DNA of 64,000 nucleotides from Candidatus Metaruminococcus caecorum (GCA_904420045.1 CAJFTY010000040.1:1-64000); one strand, 5' to 3'. Shown: positions 44,401-52,311, counted from the first letter of the stretch. Translations and numbers: made by a program. The notes: generated from the letters alone by a model not told the origin.

Positions 44401-45704
44401 AAGTGGTGAAAAACCACGCCAACGTTAAGCTGGTGCTGAGCGGGCATGTAGCTGGAACCAACGTGGTGTACAGCAATTTCGGCGATCATGAAACTTACAA
44501 CGTGCTGGCGGACTATCAGGGCCTTTCCTATGGCGGGCAGGAATACATCCGCAGCATCCAGTTCGACCTAGAAAACGACCTGGTTTACTTTAACACCGAT
44601 TCCCCCATGACCGGAATGACGGTTTCCCCCTATGGAACGGGTACCTATTCCGGCGACCGGGGCAACCTGTATCAGAAAAACAAGGACGAGTTCGCCATCC
44701 AGCTGGATCTGGGGGGAACTTCCACCCGGAGCCTGACCACAAACGCACTGACACTGGCGGCGGGCGATCACCAGCCGGTAGGCGAAAAACAGACGGTTGT
44801 GGGAACTGGCAGCGCCAGCGTGATCGCAGACGGTTTGAAAGCAGGAAGCTCTTACGAGTGGTTTGTCACCGTGACCGACAAAGCGGGCAATGTCACCCAA
44901 AGCGCCCCCATGACCTTTGGGGTAGAGCAGGAATCACATACCCATTCTCTGGTGAAGACCGAGGCGAAACAGGCCACCTGCATTCAGGGGGGCAATATCG
45001 CGTACTGGACCTGCTCGGCGTGCGGCAAGCTGTTCAGCGATGCGGCGGGAACACAGGAGATCACCCGGGAGCAGACGGTGATCCCGGCCACCGGCGTACA
45101 TACCCCCGACGGCTCTGGCTGGAAATCTGATGGGACGTCCCACTGGAAGACCTGCTCCGGCTGCGGCGGGCAGATTGACAAGCAGGCGCATTCCGGCGGC
45201 ACAGCGGACTGCCACAGCAAGGCCGTCTGCTCGGCGTGCAAAGCCCAGTACGGAGCGTTTGACCCCTCCAACCATACCGGCGGAACCGAAGTCAAAGGTT
45301 CCAAGCCTGCGACAGAGGTGCAGGAGGGCTATACCGGGGACACCTACTGCAAGGGCTGCGGTGAAATCCTTGCAAAGGGAAGCGCCATTGAACCGCTGGA
45401 GCACACCCACGTCCTGGTGAAAACCGGGGCAAAGCCGGCAACTGAGACTCAGGAGGGCAACATCGCGTACTGGAGCTGCTCGGTGTGCGGTAAGCTGTTT
45501 AAAGATGCGGCTGGAACCCAGGAGATCACCCGGGAGCAGACAGTGATCCCGGCCACCGGCAGTAACCATTCGGGAGCGGATGGGAACGTCGGCGAGCAGG
45601 AGCCGCAGGCTCCTCAGACTGGTGATTCGGCCTTGTCGCTGCTGGTTCTGCTGGCAGCCGGCTCTTGTACGGCGTTGACGCTGAGCAGAAAACGGCGTGC
45701 GTGA
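38403..45704 (+). CDS. Giant cell-wall protein with two metallophosphoesterase domains
   Basis: A 2433-residue exported protein. Signal peptide 1-31 (cut after SVLA). Two tandem GLUG-type repeat blocks, about 40-376 and 378-714, probably form beta-helices. A purple-acid-phosphatase-type Fn3 domain (about 715-810) precedes phosphoesterase 1 (about 815-1110: HGGDVVDDG, GNHEATG, LQGHDHI). A helical FIVAR-like segment spans about 1139-1196, DUF2341 about 1198-1300, a LamG-like domain to about 1530 and an Ig-like domain to about 1625. Phosphoesterase 2 spans about 1815-2072 (HVGDVVNRP, GNHDYDN, FTHNYID, SGHVAG). Two CSACGK/CSVCGK Cys-pair repeats follow, near 2177 and 2333. The sorting tail is PQTGD, a hydrophobic stretch and SRKRRA. 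TTGGAGG precedes the start. It may dephosphorylate extracellular substrates; the ligand is unknown. Confidence 0.93.
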   Translation: MKAKRACLSFVLALAVTAVTVLSPMQSVLAQGQGAGGSNIEGDGSPASPYVLDTQEDLLYITEQMNKGDGAYVGKAYELGSDISMTEDFPMIDEFTGSLDGKGHSIEGVVMKGVLPETNKGSYRAGFIRKNTGTLENLTLKNITLSCTGDNGTAGGPTAGGLVAENNGTITRCSVTGTVNAPTFEMAAGIAGKNGDKKTISDCYFSGDVTAMYMAGGIAGYAKGTIERCLAKGDMVTTSDHPTDGRQNQQGNDAAMIVAYPGSGNALTVKNCVAADGVITLAYPDYAIDGYVGRIVGYTGNGGKMENNYGGVDIRIKNQTVTSGNANSQHGLDKTDAELKTQKTYEDLGWDFGEVWEMDTETGYPALKKPKEETGVTALTGDGSASNPFLINNEAEFLFWIEQLNQQNGVYSNEKQFRLMNDLTLTEPIAMVESFNGVLDGMGHAIHGLKIRGAVPDANKGGYRAAMIVKNTGTICNLTLADVEISCTGDNGNSAGPAAAALVADNESGGMVQSCAVTGKVSAPGFEKVAGIVAQNKGGSVQDCSFEGELTGKFMGGGIVAYNNSNSSIQRCFADAVLTLTATEQVSGKNSQQGNDGAMICAYPNTAYIQGNVAYGGSINYAYNQPDAKTEGYYGRIIGCNDFGKTLRDNLANEAIAINGKTVSGTYTDPNGQNTPLEALQKQSTYEELGWDFSYTWKMDETKKHPVLQYVDSSTRPDRITVTFNGDAKTRKAFTWFTSTPVEQPVVKISETKDFDKTIVVNASQKELYGSVQYQALAENLTPDTTYYYQVGDQKTGIFSGTGTFVTAKDNGAFSFISLTDTQSYTDGDAQVSANTLQKALATVPDAAFVIHGGDVVDDGSNEGMWKSLLNFSAAGLTSTTIAPAAGNHEATGNAFVNHFNLELNGPTAGGTYYSFDYSNAHFVTLNTNEDAVQNLSQTQLDWLKADVTKARENGADWVILNLHKGPYTTANHLDDQDIKAMRKVLVPLIDELDIDLVLQGHDHILARTKVLSYDQNGTECASPVETTKITEMKGGKRIEYALSPEGTIYFLPNTAGVKHYDQEQNPSGVDMDEYLELFDRSEQGIKNNSSEKNAQYFAGVTIDGGQLEAMVYQIKDQSVPYSWEGFGIDKEIKPMIEQIEALPDKDALVLSDKTAVTQARKAYNELTDAQKNAVTNYDKLKELELRLTELESGGGKASPWFDHTAAARQIISVRNSQSETFYNAPVLLKLTGIPAGTKQDTLKFYTMSGLAIPYEIESWNPGGVTAVWVRLEELPAKDAVNLWAYYGGKPAQNDPTQVWNDNYELVEHFSQNSQNGEKRTDSTGKQTGTVEGDGLSAAAGETGTMTSYFHNTKIVYGDVGSGLDQVSVSTVYQATAEDLQNQPEDNAPFFAKDVAGSGSSDTLFLGLNKTDKQLVSRYSGLWYESSSTRAQTTESKLALPQDGKPHLVTMSYDGMTVTVFVDGEKQYESFAEYRTTLSDPKTPSTIGAYSNTDGVKASYRGTLDEIQLTGYRTTPAWEAFRYANYFGDAVSCGSVEDQSQDGTVLHISYPVDGDAAQTGMVKVSGVVTKACTLIAAVDGKTIDCGSSDAGEFSVLVPVDALNEQKITLKANGAEDSVTLKLSDSKAPNMPVLSDSSKDGVVTGDSATLKAEFTSDVGEEVSVQFYQNQAIGLSDQNTVVRYGTTADRLPDRIKPTDGKQSGTLFGTTSGQGENPYQIYEITLTEQQQRAKNFHLVWNGFAEREVTAYVYNTAENSWKEVGSAYDQDAKSVSIDLNIPNKNVVNGGKLTLLFWRGMTQDIQGRDSYRPEEGQFDFGMVVVPDSQLYTQSYPEKMTNQFQWIVDTAKQNKTKMVLHVGDVVNRPYLNQTFQWQAASAAFGLLEQAKIPYGIAWGNHDYDNETNNRIRYNQFFPVTRLQQSAGEMWGGSFGIDAQKPIDDAYYVMEEHGAKLLIMSISYWQTSEDLDWAAKVIEEHPDHSVIIFTHNYIDLNKVSNTDMLNKVVKNHANVKLVLSGHVAGTNVVYSNFGDHETYNVLADYQGLSYGGQEYIRSIQFDLENDLVYFNTDSPMTGMTVSPYGTGTYSGDRGNLYQKNKDEFAIQLDLGGTSTRSLTTNALTLAAGDHQPVGEKQTVVGTGSASVIADGLKAGSSYEWFVTVTDKAGNVTQSAPMTFGVEQESHTHSLVKTEAKQATCIQGGNIAYWTCSACGKLFSDAAGTQEITREQTVIPATGVHTPDGSGWKSDGTSHWKTCSGCGGQIDKQAHSGGTADCHSKAVCSACKAQYGAFDPSNHTGGTEVKGSKPATEVQEGYTGDTYCKGCGEILAKGSAIEPLEHTHVLVKTGAKPATETQEGNIAYWSCSVCGKLFKDAAGTQEITREQTVIPATGSNHSGADGNVGEQEPQAPQTGDSALSLLVLLAAGSCTALTLSRKRRA

Positions 45705-45733
45705 TTGGTGGCTTTCTAAAAAAAGATTTATAA

Positions 45734-45781
45734 AAACGGTAAGAAGGCAGAGGGAAGCTTCCCTCTGCCTTCTTACCGTTT
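45734..45781. terminator. Terminator: 48-bp perfect palindrome
   Basis: Each arm is 24 bases (AAACGGTAAGAAGGCAGAGG and four more) and is the exact complement of the other with no spacer. It stands right after the giant gene and has A/T-rich ends. The rest of 45782-45954 is AT-rich and shows no gene. Confidence 0.8.
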
Positions 45782-45954
45782 GGAACTGTGCAAAGCTGTT
45801 TGAGGGAAAACGCAAGACAAGAAAATTTATGTGTTTCTCCCGCAAAAAAACAGCCGCTTTTCCATTCTATTTTTTAAACTGCCAGAAGATAGGATTGTAA
45901 AGTTGTATAATATGAACAAAGAAATAAAAAAATGACGAAAACTTAAAAAAACTA

Positions 45955-45983
45955 TTGATTTTAAAAAACTTTTGTAATATAAT
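45955..45983 (+). promoter_or_regulatory. Promoter of tRNA-Val
   Basis: TTGATT (45955-45960), 17-bp spacer, perfect TATAAT (45978-45983), 34 nt before the tRNA. Confidence 0.8.
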
Positions 45984-46017
45984 ATATTTCGTCGCTGAAA
46001 AACGCATGGAACAACAT

Positions 46018-46093
46018 GGACGATTAGCTCAGCTGGAAGAGCATTTGCTTGACGTGCAAAGGGTCAGGGGTTCAAGTCCCTTATCGTCCACCA
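46018..46093 (+). tRNA. tRNA-Val (GAC)
   Basis: A 76-nt cloverleaf. The acceptor GGACGAT pairs with ATCGTCC, the anticodon is GAC, the T-loop is TTCAAGT, and CCA is encoded. It stands alone under its own promoter. Confidence 0.96.
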
Positions 46094-46221
46094 CGTTTGT
46101 TCCAGTGTTTTTTGGTGCATAGGGGGTATGAGGCCGTTTCTGCAATCGTGGGGGCGGCTTTTTTCCTGTCCAAAAATAGAGATGTTTTACAATTTATTCA
46201 AATATTCATTTGGAAAAACAA

Positions 46222-46250
46222 TTGTAACCGAGCGAAACATTGAGTATAAT
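46222..46250 (+). promoter_or_regulatory. Promoter of the cyclophilin genes
   Basis: TTGTAA (46222-46227), 17-bp spacer, TATAAT (46245-46250). The transcript would carry a leader of about 150 nt before the start at 46409, in which I recognise no known riboswitch. Apart from this, 46094-46408 holds only a weak G/C hairpin with a T run near 46130-46165. Confidence 0.7.
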
Positions 46251-46408
46251 GAAACATAGTTGCTTTGCGGGAATTTCCTGCTTTGATTCCTGCTGTCCCG
46301 CCGGGGTAAAACGGTGCGGACTGATTTCTTACGATGGACGAAAAGTCGTTTTCCTGATTTTCTGTCGGTGAGTCGGGAGCATCTATATTTTATTAAAGGA
46401 GAGCGCGT

Positions 46409-46999
46409 ATGCTGAATTTTAAAAATCCTCAGCCCGGCGATTTAATCGCAGTTATGAAAACCAATATGGGGCAGATGAAGATTCTGCTGCTGCCGCAGGC
46501 GGCGCCCAAGGCGGTGGAGAATTTTTCCACCCATGCGAAAAACGGCTACTACGACGGATTGACGTTCCACCGGGTGATCGATGGTTTTATGATCCAGGGC
46601 GGCGATCCCCAGGGAACCGGTATGGGGGGAGAAAGCATTTGGGGCAGACCCTTTGAGGACGAGTTTTCACGGGAAGCGTTTAACTTCCGTGGCGCGCTGT
46701 CCATGGCAAACTCCGGCCCCAATACCAACGGCAGCCAGTTCTTTATTGTGCAGGCAAAAGAGGTGCCTGCGCAGCTGTTAGGCCAAATGGAGGATGCGGG
46801 CTTCCCGGAAGAGGCAATTTCCCTTTATAAGGAAAAGGGCGGAACCCCTTGGCTGGACTTCCGGCACACGGTGTTTGGCCAGGTGATCGAGGGATTGGAT
46901 GTGCTGGATCAGATCGCAGCAGTAAAAGTTGGCCCCGGCGACCGGCCCGCCTATGATGTGACCATGGAATCGGTCACCATTGAAACGGTAGAGGAATAA
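46409..46999 (+). CDS. Cyclophilin-type peptidyl-prolyl isomerase (cytoplasmic)
   Basis: A 196-residue cyclophilin accelerating proline isomerisation during folding. The core pattern is present: [19 protein letters not shown] near residue 52, [22 protein letters not shown] near 92, and [15 protein letters not shown]. No signal peptide, so cytoplasmic. AAAGGAGAG precedes the start. A paralogue with a lipobox follows 94 bp downstream, so one protein works inside and the other outside the membrane. Confidence 0.95.
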   Translation: MLNFKNPQPGDLIAVMKTNMGQMKILLLPQAAPKAVENFSTHAKNGYYDGLTFHRVIDGFMIQGGDPQGTGMGGESIWGRPFEDEFSREAFNFRGALSMANSGPNTNGSQFFIVQAKEVPAQLLGQMEDAGFPEEAISLYKEKGGTPWLDFRHTVFGQVIEGLDVLDQIAAVKVGPGDRPAYDVTMESVTIETVEE

Positions 47000-47093
47000 A
47001 ACATTGAAAACATCTGGTCGGTTCAAATGAAGCCGTTGATTTGCGGCGGATCTTTGACGACAAAACGGAATTGGGAAAGGAAAGAGAACAACC

Positions 47094-47792
47094 ATGAAAA
47101 AATCTTTGAAACTACTGGGCCTGCTGATGGCGGCCATCCTTCCGCTGGCGGCTTTTAGCGGATGCACCAATGCGGATGCGCTCACTGGCACAAAGATCGA
47201 TCAGTTCCAACTGCCTGCAAAGGGCGATGAAATTGCGGTGATGGAAACGACCGAGGGAACCATCAAGTTCCGGTTGTTCCCTGAAGTGGCTCCAAAAGCG
47301 GTGCAGAACTTTAAATCGCTGGCAAAAAAAGGGTATTACAATGGATTAAAATTTCACCGGATTATTCCCGAGTTCATGATCCAGAGCGGCGACCCTCAGG
47401 GAACCGGTGCGGGCGGCGAGAGCATCTGGGGCGAACCCTTTGAGGATGAGTTCAGCGATTACGTGCGCAACTACAAGGGCGCGCTGTCCATGGCGAACTC
47501 CGGCCCCAACACCAACGGCAGCCAGTTCTTTGTGGTACAGGCCGGTCCCCAGACCATTGGCGATGATTTTTCCAACTACTCCGGTCAGACCGATGCAAAA
47601 TTCCCCCAGGAGATCGTGGACAAGTATAAGGAAAAAGGCGGTACGCCCTGGCTCGACAACCAGCACACTGTGTTCGGCCAGGCGTTTGAGGGGATTGACG
47701 TGGTGAATAAGATTGCCGGGTATGGAAATACGGACGGAACGCCTTCCAAAGAAGTCAAAATCGTTTCTGTAACCATTGAAAAATACGAATAA
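47094..47792 (+). CDS. Cyclophilin-type peptidyl-prolyl isomerase (lipoprotein)
   Basis: A 232-residue cyclophilin with a lipoprotein signal peptide. A KK start and a hydrophobic stretch lead to the lipobox FSGC with Cys24, so it is anchored on the outer face of the membrane. The catalytic core FHRIIPEFMIQSGDPQGTG and [16 protein letters not shown] is conserved with the upstream paralogue. It probably helps fold exported proteins. GGAAAGGAAAGAG precedes the start. Confidence 0.95.
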   Translation: MKKSLKLLGLLMAAILPLAAFSGCTNADALTGTKIDQFQLPAKGDEIAVMETTEGTIKFRLFPEVAPKAVQNFKSLAKKGYYNGLKFHRIIPEFMIQSGDPQGTGAGGESIWGEPFEDEFSDYVRNYKGALSMANSGPNTNGSQFFVVQAGPQTIGDDFSNYSGQTDAKFPQEIVDKYKEKGGTPWLDNQHTVFGQAFEGIDVVNKIAGYGNTDGTPSKEVKIVSVTIEKYE

Positions 47793-47805
47793 TTGGAATC
47801 TTCAT

Positions 47806-47839
47806 AAACGGCCCCGCCAAGCACTGGCGGGGCCGTTTT
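47806..47839 (+). terminator. Terminator of cyclophilin genes
   Basis: A 14-bp perfect stem AAACGGCCCCGCCA with a 5-nt loop, followed by TTTT. Confidence 0.9.
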
Positions 47840-48015
47840 ATGCTGGAACAATACCTGTTTTCAGCGGGATGAACGAACGGAAGGCGCCTCAGCGCTAAAC
47901 AGCTGTTTAAATAAAAAAGATTTTTTTGCCGTTTTCTTTTTACGGGTATGAACGATGGTTTGCTGTAAAAACTATCAATGGACGATGAAAGAACGGTTAC
48001 AAAACAAATTTTTAC

Positions 48016-48049
48016 TTTCCATTTACATAGGGATGTGCTATACTATAAA
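48016..48049 (+). promoter_or_regulatory. Promoter region of murA
   Basis: Two overlapping readings: TTTCCA - 17 bp - TATACT (48039-48044) with an extended TGC, or TTTACA (48022) - 16 bp - TATAAA (48044-48049). Both would start about 20-30 nt before the TTG start codon. Confidence 0.6.
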
Positions 48050-48076
48050 CGTTATCAATCAAAGGAGCGTGTCACT

Positions 48077-49360
48077 TTGGAGAAGTTTGTAATCAGCGGT
48101 GGCAAAAAACTCAAAGGGGAAGTGACCATCAGCGGCGCTAAAAATGCAGCAGTTGCGATTATTCCGGCGACCATTTTGGCGGACGGCCCCTGTGTAATCG
48201 AGAATATCCCGAATATCAGCGATGTTTCGATGATTATTCGGATTTTATATGAAATGGGCGCAACCATTCGGCCCATCAATAAATCGACCATTGAAATCGA
48301 CACCCGCAGAATTAAAACGCCTGTGGTTCCTTACGAGATGGCAAAGCACATGCGGGCTTCTTACTATCTACTGGGTTCCTTGCTGGGGCGGTTCCACACT
48401 GCCAAGGTGTCTATGCCGGGTGGATGCGATTTCGGCGTGCGTCCCATTGACCAGCATTTAAAAGGGTTTAAAGCGCTGGGGGCGGACTATGCCATCGAGC
48501 ACGGAATGATCGACGTCCATGCGGACAGCCTGATCGGTTCTCAGGTTTATTTTGACGTGGTTTCGGTGGGCGCTACCATCAATGTGATGTTAGCGGCAGT
48601 CAAAGCCGAGGGATTGACCATCATCGAAAACGCCGCCAAGGAACCGCACATCGTGGACCTGGCGAACTTTTTAAACTCCATGGGCGCGGATATTATGGGC
48701 GCGGGCACCGACGTCATCAAAATCCGCGGGGTGGAAAAGCTAAACGGCATTTCCTATTCCATCATCCCCGACCAGATCGAGGCGGGCACTTACATGGCCG
48801 CCGCAGTGGCCACAAAAGGGGATGTGCTGATTAAAAATATTATTCCCAAGCACCTGGAATCCATCAGCGCCAAGCTTGAAAAGATCGGCGCGCAGATTGA
48901 GGAATTCGACGACAGCCTGCGGGTGAGCGTCCCGGGAGAACTGACCAAAACCAGTGTGAAAACCCTGCCGCACCCCGGTTTTCCCACCGATATGCAGCCT
49001 CAGATCACCGCGGTGCTGACGCTGGCCAAGGGAACCTCCATTGTCACCGAAGGCGTGTGGGACAATCGGTTCCGCTATGTGGATGAGCTCCGCCGCATGG
49101 GAGCGGATATTTCAGTGGACGGCAAGGTGGCCGTGGTGGAAGGCCGTGAAAAGCTCACCGGCGCGCCGGTGAAAGCCACCGATTTGCGGGCGGGCGCCGC
49201 TTTGGTCATCGCAGCGCTGGCTGCGGAGGGCGTCACCGAGATTGAGGATATCTATCACATTGAACGCGGGTATGAGGAAATTGTCCATAAATTGCGCGCT
49301 TTAGGCGCCGATATCAAGAAAATTACCATTCCTGGCGGAGCGGTACGCAAAGCGCTTTAA
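48077..49360 (+). CDS. murA: UDP-N-acetylglucosamine 1-carboxyvinyltransferase
   Basis: A 427-residue enzyme adding enolpyruvate to UDP-GlcNAc, the first committed step of peptidoglycan synthesis. The N-terminus EKFVISGGKKLKGEVTISGA and KNAA carry the conserved Lys. The fosfomycin-target loop is PGGCDFGVRPIDQH, with the catalytic Cys kept, and LPHPGFPTDMQPQ is near residue 300. TTG 48077 is the start because AAAGGAG is 9 nt upstream and the promoter lies within the longer frame to 47978. Followed by a terminator. Confidence 0.96.
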   Translation: MEKFVISGGKKLKGEVTISGAKNAAVAIIPATILADGPCVIENIPNISDVSMIIRILYEMGATIRPINKSTIEIDTRRIKTPVVPYEMAKHMRASYYLLGSLLGRFHTAKVSMPGGCDFGVRPIDQHLKGFKALGADYAIEHGMIDVHADSLIGSQVYFDVVSVGATINVMLAAVKAEGLTIIENAAKEPHIVDLANFLNSMGADIMGAGTDVIKIRGVEKLNGISYSIIPDQIEAGTYMAAAVATKGDVLIKNIIPKHLESISAKLEKIGAQIEEFDDSLRVSVPGELTKTSVKTLPHPGFPTDMQPQITAVLTLAKGTSIVTEGVWDNRFRYVDELRRMGADISVDGKVAVVEGREKLTGAPVKATDLRAGAALVIAALAAEGVTEIEDIYHIERGYEEIVHKLRALGADIKKITIPGGAVRKAL

Positions 49361-49441
49361 GAAAGCCCCCAGCGCTTTCATAAGCTCGTATTTAAGGGCC
49401 TTTGTGCCGCGGCCGGGAACAGCATTCGCCAGCCGACTGCG

Positions 49442-49475
49442 CCGCGCTTAGAATTTAAGCGCGGTTTCTTTTATT
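49442..49475 (+). terminator. Terminator of murA
   Basis: A 9-bp perfect stem CCGCGCTTA with a 5-nt loop, followed by TTTCTTTTATT. Confidence 0.85.
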
Positions 49476-49536
49476 GGAAAAAGGCCGTGGGGAAGAACAT
49501 CTGTCTGCTACAGATTGGAAAGGAACATGCATCAAC

Positions 49537-50331
49537 ATGGCATTGGTTTATTCGTTGTGCAGCTCCAGCAAAGGGAACTGCACCTATGTGGGCAGCGAGC
49601 GTCACGGCATCCTGATCGACGCGGGAATCGGTATCCGGACCTTTGCGGCGGCCATGACCTTGGGTGGAATCCCTCAAGGGGCGGTTCAGGCGATCTTTGT
49701 GACCCACGAACACTCCGATCACATCAAGGGGCTTTATAAGCTCGCCGAGCGGCTGAGAGTTCCGGTGTATGCTACCCGGGGAACCATGGAACAACTGGTT
49801 CAGAAGGGCGCGGTACCCTCCGGAGCGGATCTTCGGATTGCGGAAAATGCAGCCATCTGCGCGGCGGATATGGAGGTTCGGGGCTTTTCCACCTCCCACG
49901 ACAGCGCGCAGAGCGCGGCATACCGGATACATACCGCAGACGGGAAAGCCGTCTGCATCTGCACCGATTTGGGATATGTCTCCCAGGAGGTGGAACAAAA
50001 CCTTTCTGGCAGCGATTTTGTGATGCTGGAATCCAATTACGATGAGTTTATGCTCCAGACCGGGCGATATCCCTATTTTTTAAAAAAGCGCATCGCCGGG
50101 GAGCGGGGACATCTGTCCAACGAAGCTTGTTCCGAACAGATTTCCAAACTGATCGCCCAGGGCACCACCCAGTTTTTACTGGGGCATTTAAGCGAGGAAA
50201 ACAACCGCCCCCAGGTGGCGATGGCCCACACCGTCAACCGACTGCACGGGGAGGGAATTCTGCTGGAAAAAGACTACACCTTGGATGTTGCGCCCAAATC
50301 CACCATCGGAAAACGGATTCTGGTGCGCTAG
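49537..50331 (+). CDS. walJ: WalJ/YycJ-type metallo-beta-lactamase-fold hydrolase
   Basis: A 264-residue MBL-fold protein. It has THEHSDH (HxHxDH dinuclear metal site) near residue 50, SSKGNCTYVG at the start, CTDLGYVS and MLESNYDE in the middle. The WalJ/YycJ family is linked to DNA replication/repair and cell-wall homeostasis and is often adjacent to rlmH, as here. ATG 49537 follows GGAAAGGAA; the longer frame from 49474 overlaps the murA terminator. rlmH starts 25 bp downstream. Confidence 0.9.
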   Translation: MALVYSLCSSSKGNCTYVGSERHGILIDAGIGIRTFAAAMTLGGIPQGAVQAIFVTHEHSDHIKGLYKLAERLRVPVYATRGTMEQLVQKGAVPSGADLRIAENAAICAADMEVRGFSTSHDSAQSAAYRIHTADGKAVCICTDLGYVSQEVEQNLSGSDFVMLESNYDEFMLQTGRYPYFLKKRIAGERGHLSNEACSEQISKLIAQGTTQFLLGHLSEENNRPQVAMAHTVNRLHGEGILLEKDYTLDVAPKSTIGKRILVR

Positions 50332-50356
50332 GGCCTGTTCAGAAGGGGGCATTTTT

Positions 50357-50839
50357 TTGTTTGCGGTGGATATCCTGTGTATTGGGAAACTGAAAGAAGA
50401 GTATCTGCGCGCCGCCTGCGGAGAGTATCAAAAACGCATCGGGGGCTTTGCAAAGCTTACGGTGACCGAGCTTCCGGAGGCGCGTCTGCCGGACAGCCCT
50501 TCTCCCGCTCAGATTGAAGCAGCGCTTCAAAAAGAGGGGCAGGCGATCCTTGCCAAGGTGCCGGCGGGGCGGCTTTTGATTCCCCTTTGTATTGAAGGCA
50601 AGCAGATGGATTCCCCCCAGCTGGCCAAGACGCTTTCTCAGGCGGGGATCAGCGGGAAAAGCGGTGCGTGCTTTGTGATTGGCGGCTCCTTCGGGCTCAG
50701 CGATCAGGTAAAACGCCAGGGGGAGCTTAAGCTTTCCATGTCCCGGATGACCTTTCCCCACCAGCTGGCCCGGGTGATGCTGCTGGAGCAGATTTACCGG
50801 GCATTTCAGATCCAGGCCGGGGGCAAATACCACAAATAA
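50357..50839 (+). CDS. rlmH: 23S rRNA pseudouridine-1915 N3-methyltransferase
   Basis: A 160-residue SPOUT methyltransferase acting on Psi1915 of 23S rRNA helix 69. GKLKEEYLRAACGEYQKRI is the typical N-terminus, FVIGGSFGLSDQV the SAM-binding knot and SMSRMTFPHQLARVMLLEQI the C-terminal knot. TTG 50357 gives the standard family length; AAGGGGG is 8 nt upstream. The gene follows walJ closely. Confidence 0.96.
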   Translation: MFAVDILCIGKLKEEYLRAACGEYQKRIGGFAKLTVTELPEARLPDSPSPAQIEAALQKEGQAILAKVPAGRLLIPLCIEGKQMDSPQLAKTLSQAGISGKSGACFVIGGSFGLSDQVKRQGELKLSMSRMTFPHQLARVMLLEQIYRAFQIQAGGKYHK

Positions 50840-50940
50840 TCCTGCGGTTTTGGCGGAAAGCCCGCAGAGGTGTTGCAAATCCAAGGGGAGCGGACGGCTC
50901 CCCTTTTCGACGTGGTGGGACAGGAAAGGACCAAAGAGCT

Positions 50941-52311
50941 ATGCATCAGACCGACTTTAAAGAGGGGAGCGTTTCCCGCAACATCTGGGAGCTTTCGCTG
51001 CCGCTGATGGCGGCGCAGCTTATCAATCTTCTGTACAGCGTGGTGGACCGCATTTACATCGGGCACATGGGCGGGGAAAACCACCTGGCACTGACTGGGC
51101 TGGGGCTTTGCTTCCCGGTCATCACCATTGTGGCGGCGTTTGCCTGTCTGTTCGGGAACGGCGGCGCGCCGTTGTGCTCCATGGAGCTGGGGCGGGAAAA
51201 CCGGGACGAGGCGGAAGCGATCATGGGCAATTCCTTTACCTGCCTGATGATCGCTGGGGCCTTGCTCACCGCTGTGGGGCTTATTTTTCACAAGCCGATC
51301 CTGTATCTGTTTGGGGCCAGCGACGCCACCTATCCTTACGCGGCTCCGTACATGACCATTTACTTATGCGGCTCGGTGTTTGTGATGATCGCCACGGGGA
51401 TGAACAGCTTTATCAACTGTCAGGGGTTTGGCCGGGTTGGGATGATGACCATCCTGTTGGGGGCGGTGGTCAACATCGTGCTGGATCCCGTGCTGATCTT
51501 TGTCTTTCACATGGGAGTGCAGGGCGCGGCCTTGGCCACGGTGTTCAGCCAGTTTTTGTCCGCCGCCTGGGTGCTGCGGTTTTTGACTTCGGACAAAGCG
51601 CTGTTGCGGCTGCAAAAACGCACCCTGCGCCCCAAAGCTCTCCGGGTGAAAAAGATCACCGCGCTGGGAATGTCCAGCTTTGTGATGCAGGTCACCAACG
51701 GCCTGGTACAGATGGTGTGCAACGCAAGCCTTCAGCGGTGGGGCGGTGAACTCTATGTGGGTGTGATGACGGTGGCCAACACCATCCGGGAAGTGTTGAC
51801 CACCCCGGTGATGGCGTTTAGCAGCGGCGCCGCCCCGGTGATGAGCTTTGACTATGGCGCCGGGGAGTACAGCCGGGTGAAAAAAGCCATCCGGTTTGTA
51901 GCAGTGGGCTGTGTGCTTTACACGTTGGTGGCATGGCTGATCGTCAGCCTGTTCCCGGGCTTTGTGCTGCGGCTGTTCACCGGGGACGCCCAGTTGATTC
52001 AAACGGGGATCGGCGCCATCCGGCTATATTTTTTCGGGTTTTTTATGATGGCGCTGCAGTTTGCAGGCCAAAATGTGTTCACGGCTCTGGGAAAATCCAA
52101 AAACGCCATTTTCTTCTCCCTGTTTCGCAAGGTCATCATTGTAGTCCCGCTGACGCTTTTGCTCCCGAACCTTTGGGGATTGGGTGTCAACGGCGTGTTT
52201 GTGGCGGAGCCGATCTCCAACTTTATCGGGGGAGCCGCCTGCTTTATCACCATGCTGTGCGTGGTGTTGCCGGAGCTTTCAGGCAAACAAAAACGGAGGG
52301 AAAAAGCCTGA
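50941..52311 (+). CDS. MATE-family multidrug efflux transporter
   Basis: A 456-residue membrane protein with about 12 hydrophobic segments in two homologous halves. The N-terminus ISRNIWELSLPL-type start, MGGENHLALTGLGLCFP, and the DP in NIVLDPVLIFVFHMGVQGA are typical of Clostridial MATE pumps driven by Na+ or H+. The substrate is unknown. A ribosome site is weak (GGAAAGGACCAAAGAG). The terminator at 52292 begins inside its last codons. Confidence 0.94.
   Translation: MHQTDFKEGSVSRNIWELSLPLMAAQLINLLYSVVDRIYIGHMGGENHLALTGLGLCFPVITIVAAFACLFGNGGAPLCSMELGRENRDEAEAIMGNSFTCLMIAGALLTAVGLIFHKPILYLFGASDATYPYAAPYMTIYLCGSVFVMIATGMNSFINCQGFGRVGMMTILLGAVVNIVLDPVLIFVFHMGVQGAALATVFSQFLSAAWVLRFLTSDKALLRLQKRTLRPKALRVKKITALGMSSFVMQVTNGLVQMVCNASLQRWGGELYVGVMTVANTIREVLTTPVMAFSSGAAPVMSFDYGAGEYSRVKKAIRFVAVGCVLYTLVAWLIVSLFPGFVLRLFTGDAQLIQTGIGAIRLYFFGFFMMALQFAGQNVFTALGKSKNAIFFSLFRKVIIVVPLTLLLPNLWGLGVNGVFVAEPISNFIGGAACFITMLCVVLPELSGKQKRREKA

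Noticed and set aside
45697..45900. 67-codon frame downstream of the giant gene
   Set aside because: It is mostly the 48-bp palindrome read through in frame and has no ribosome site.
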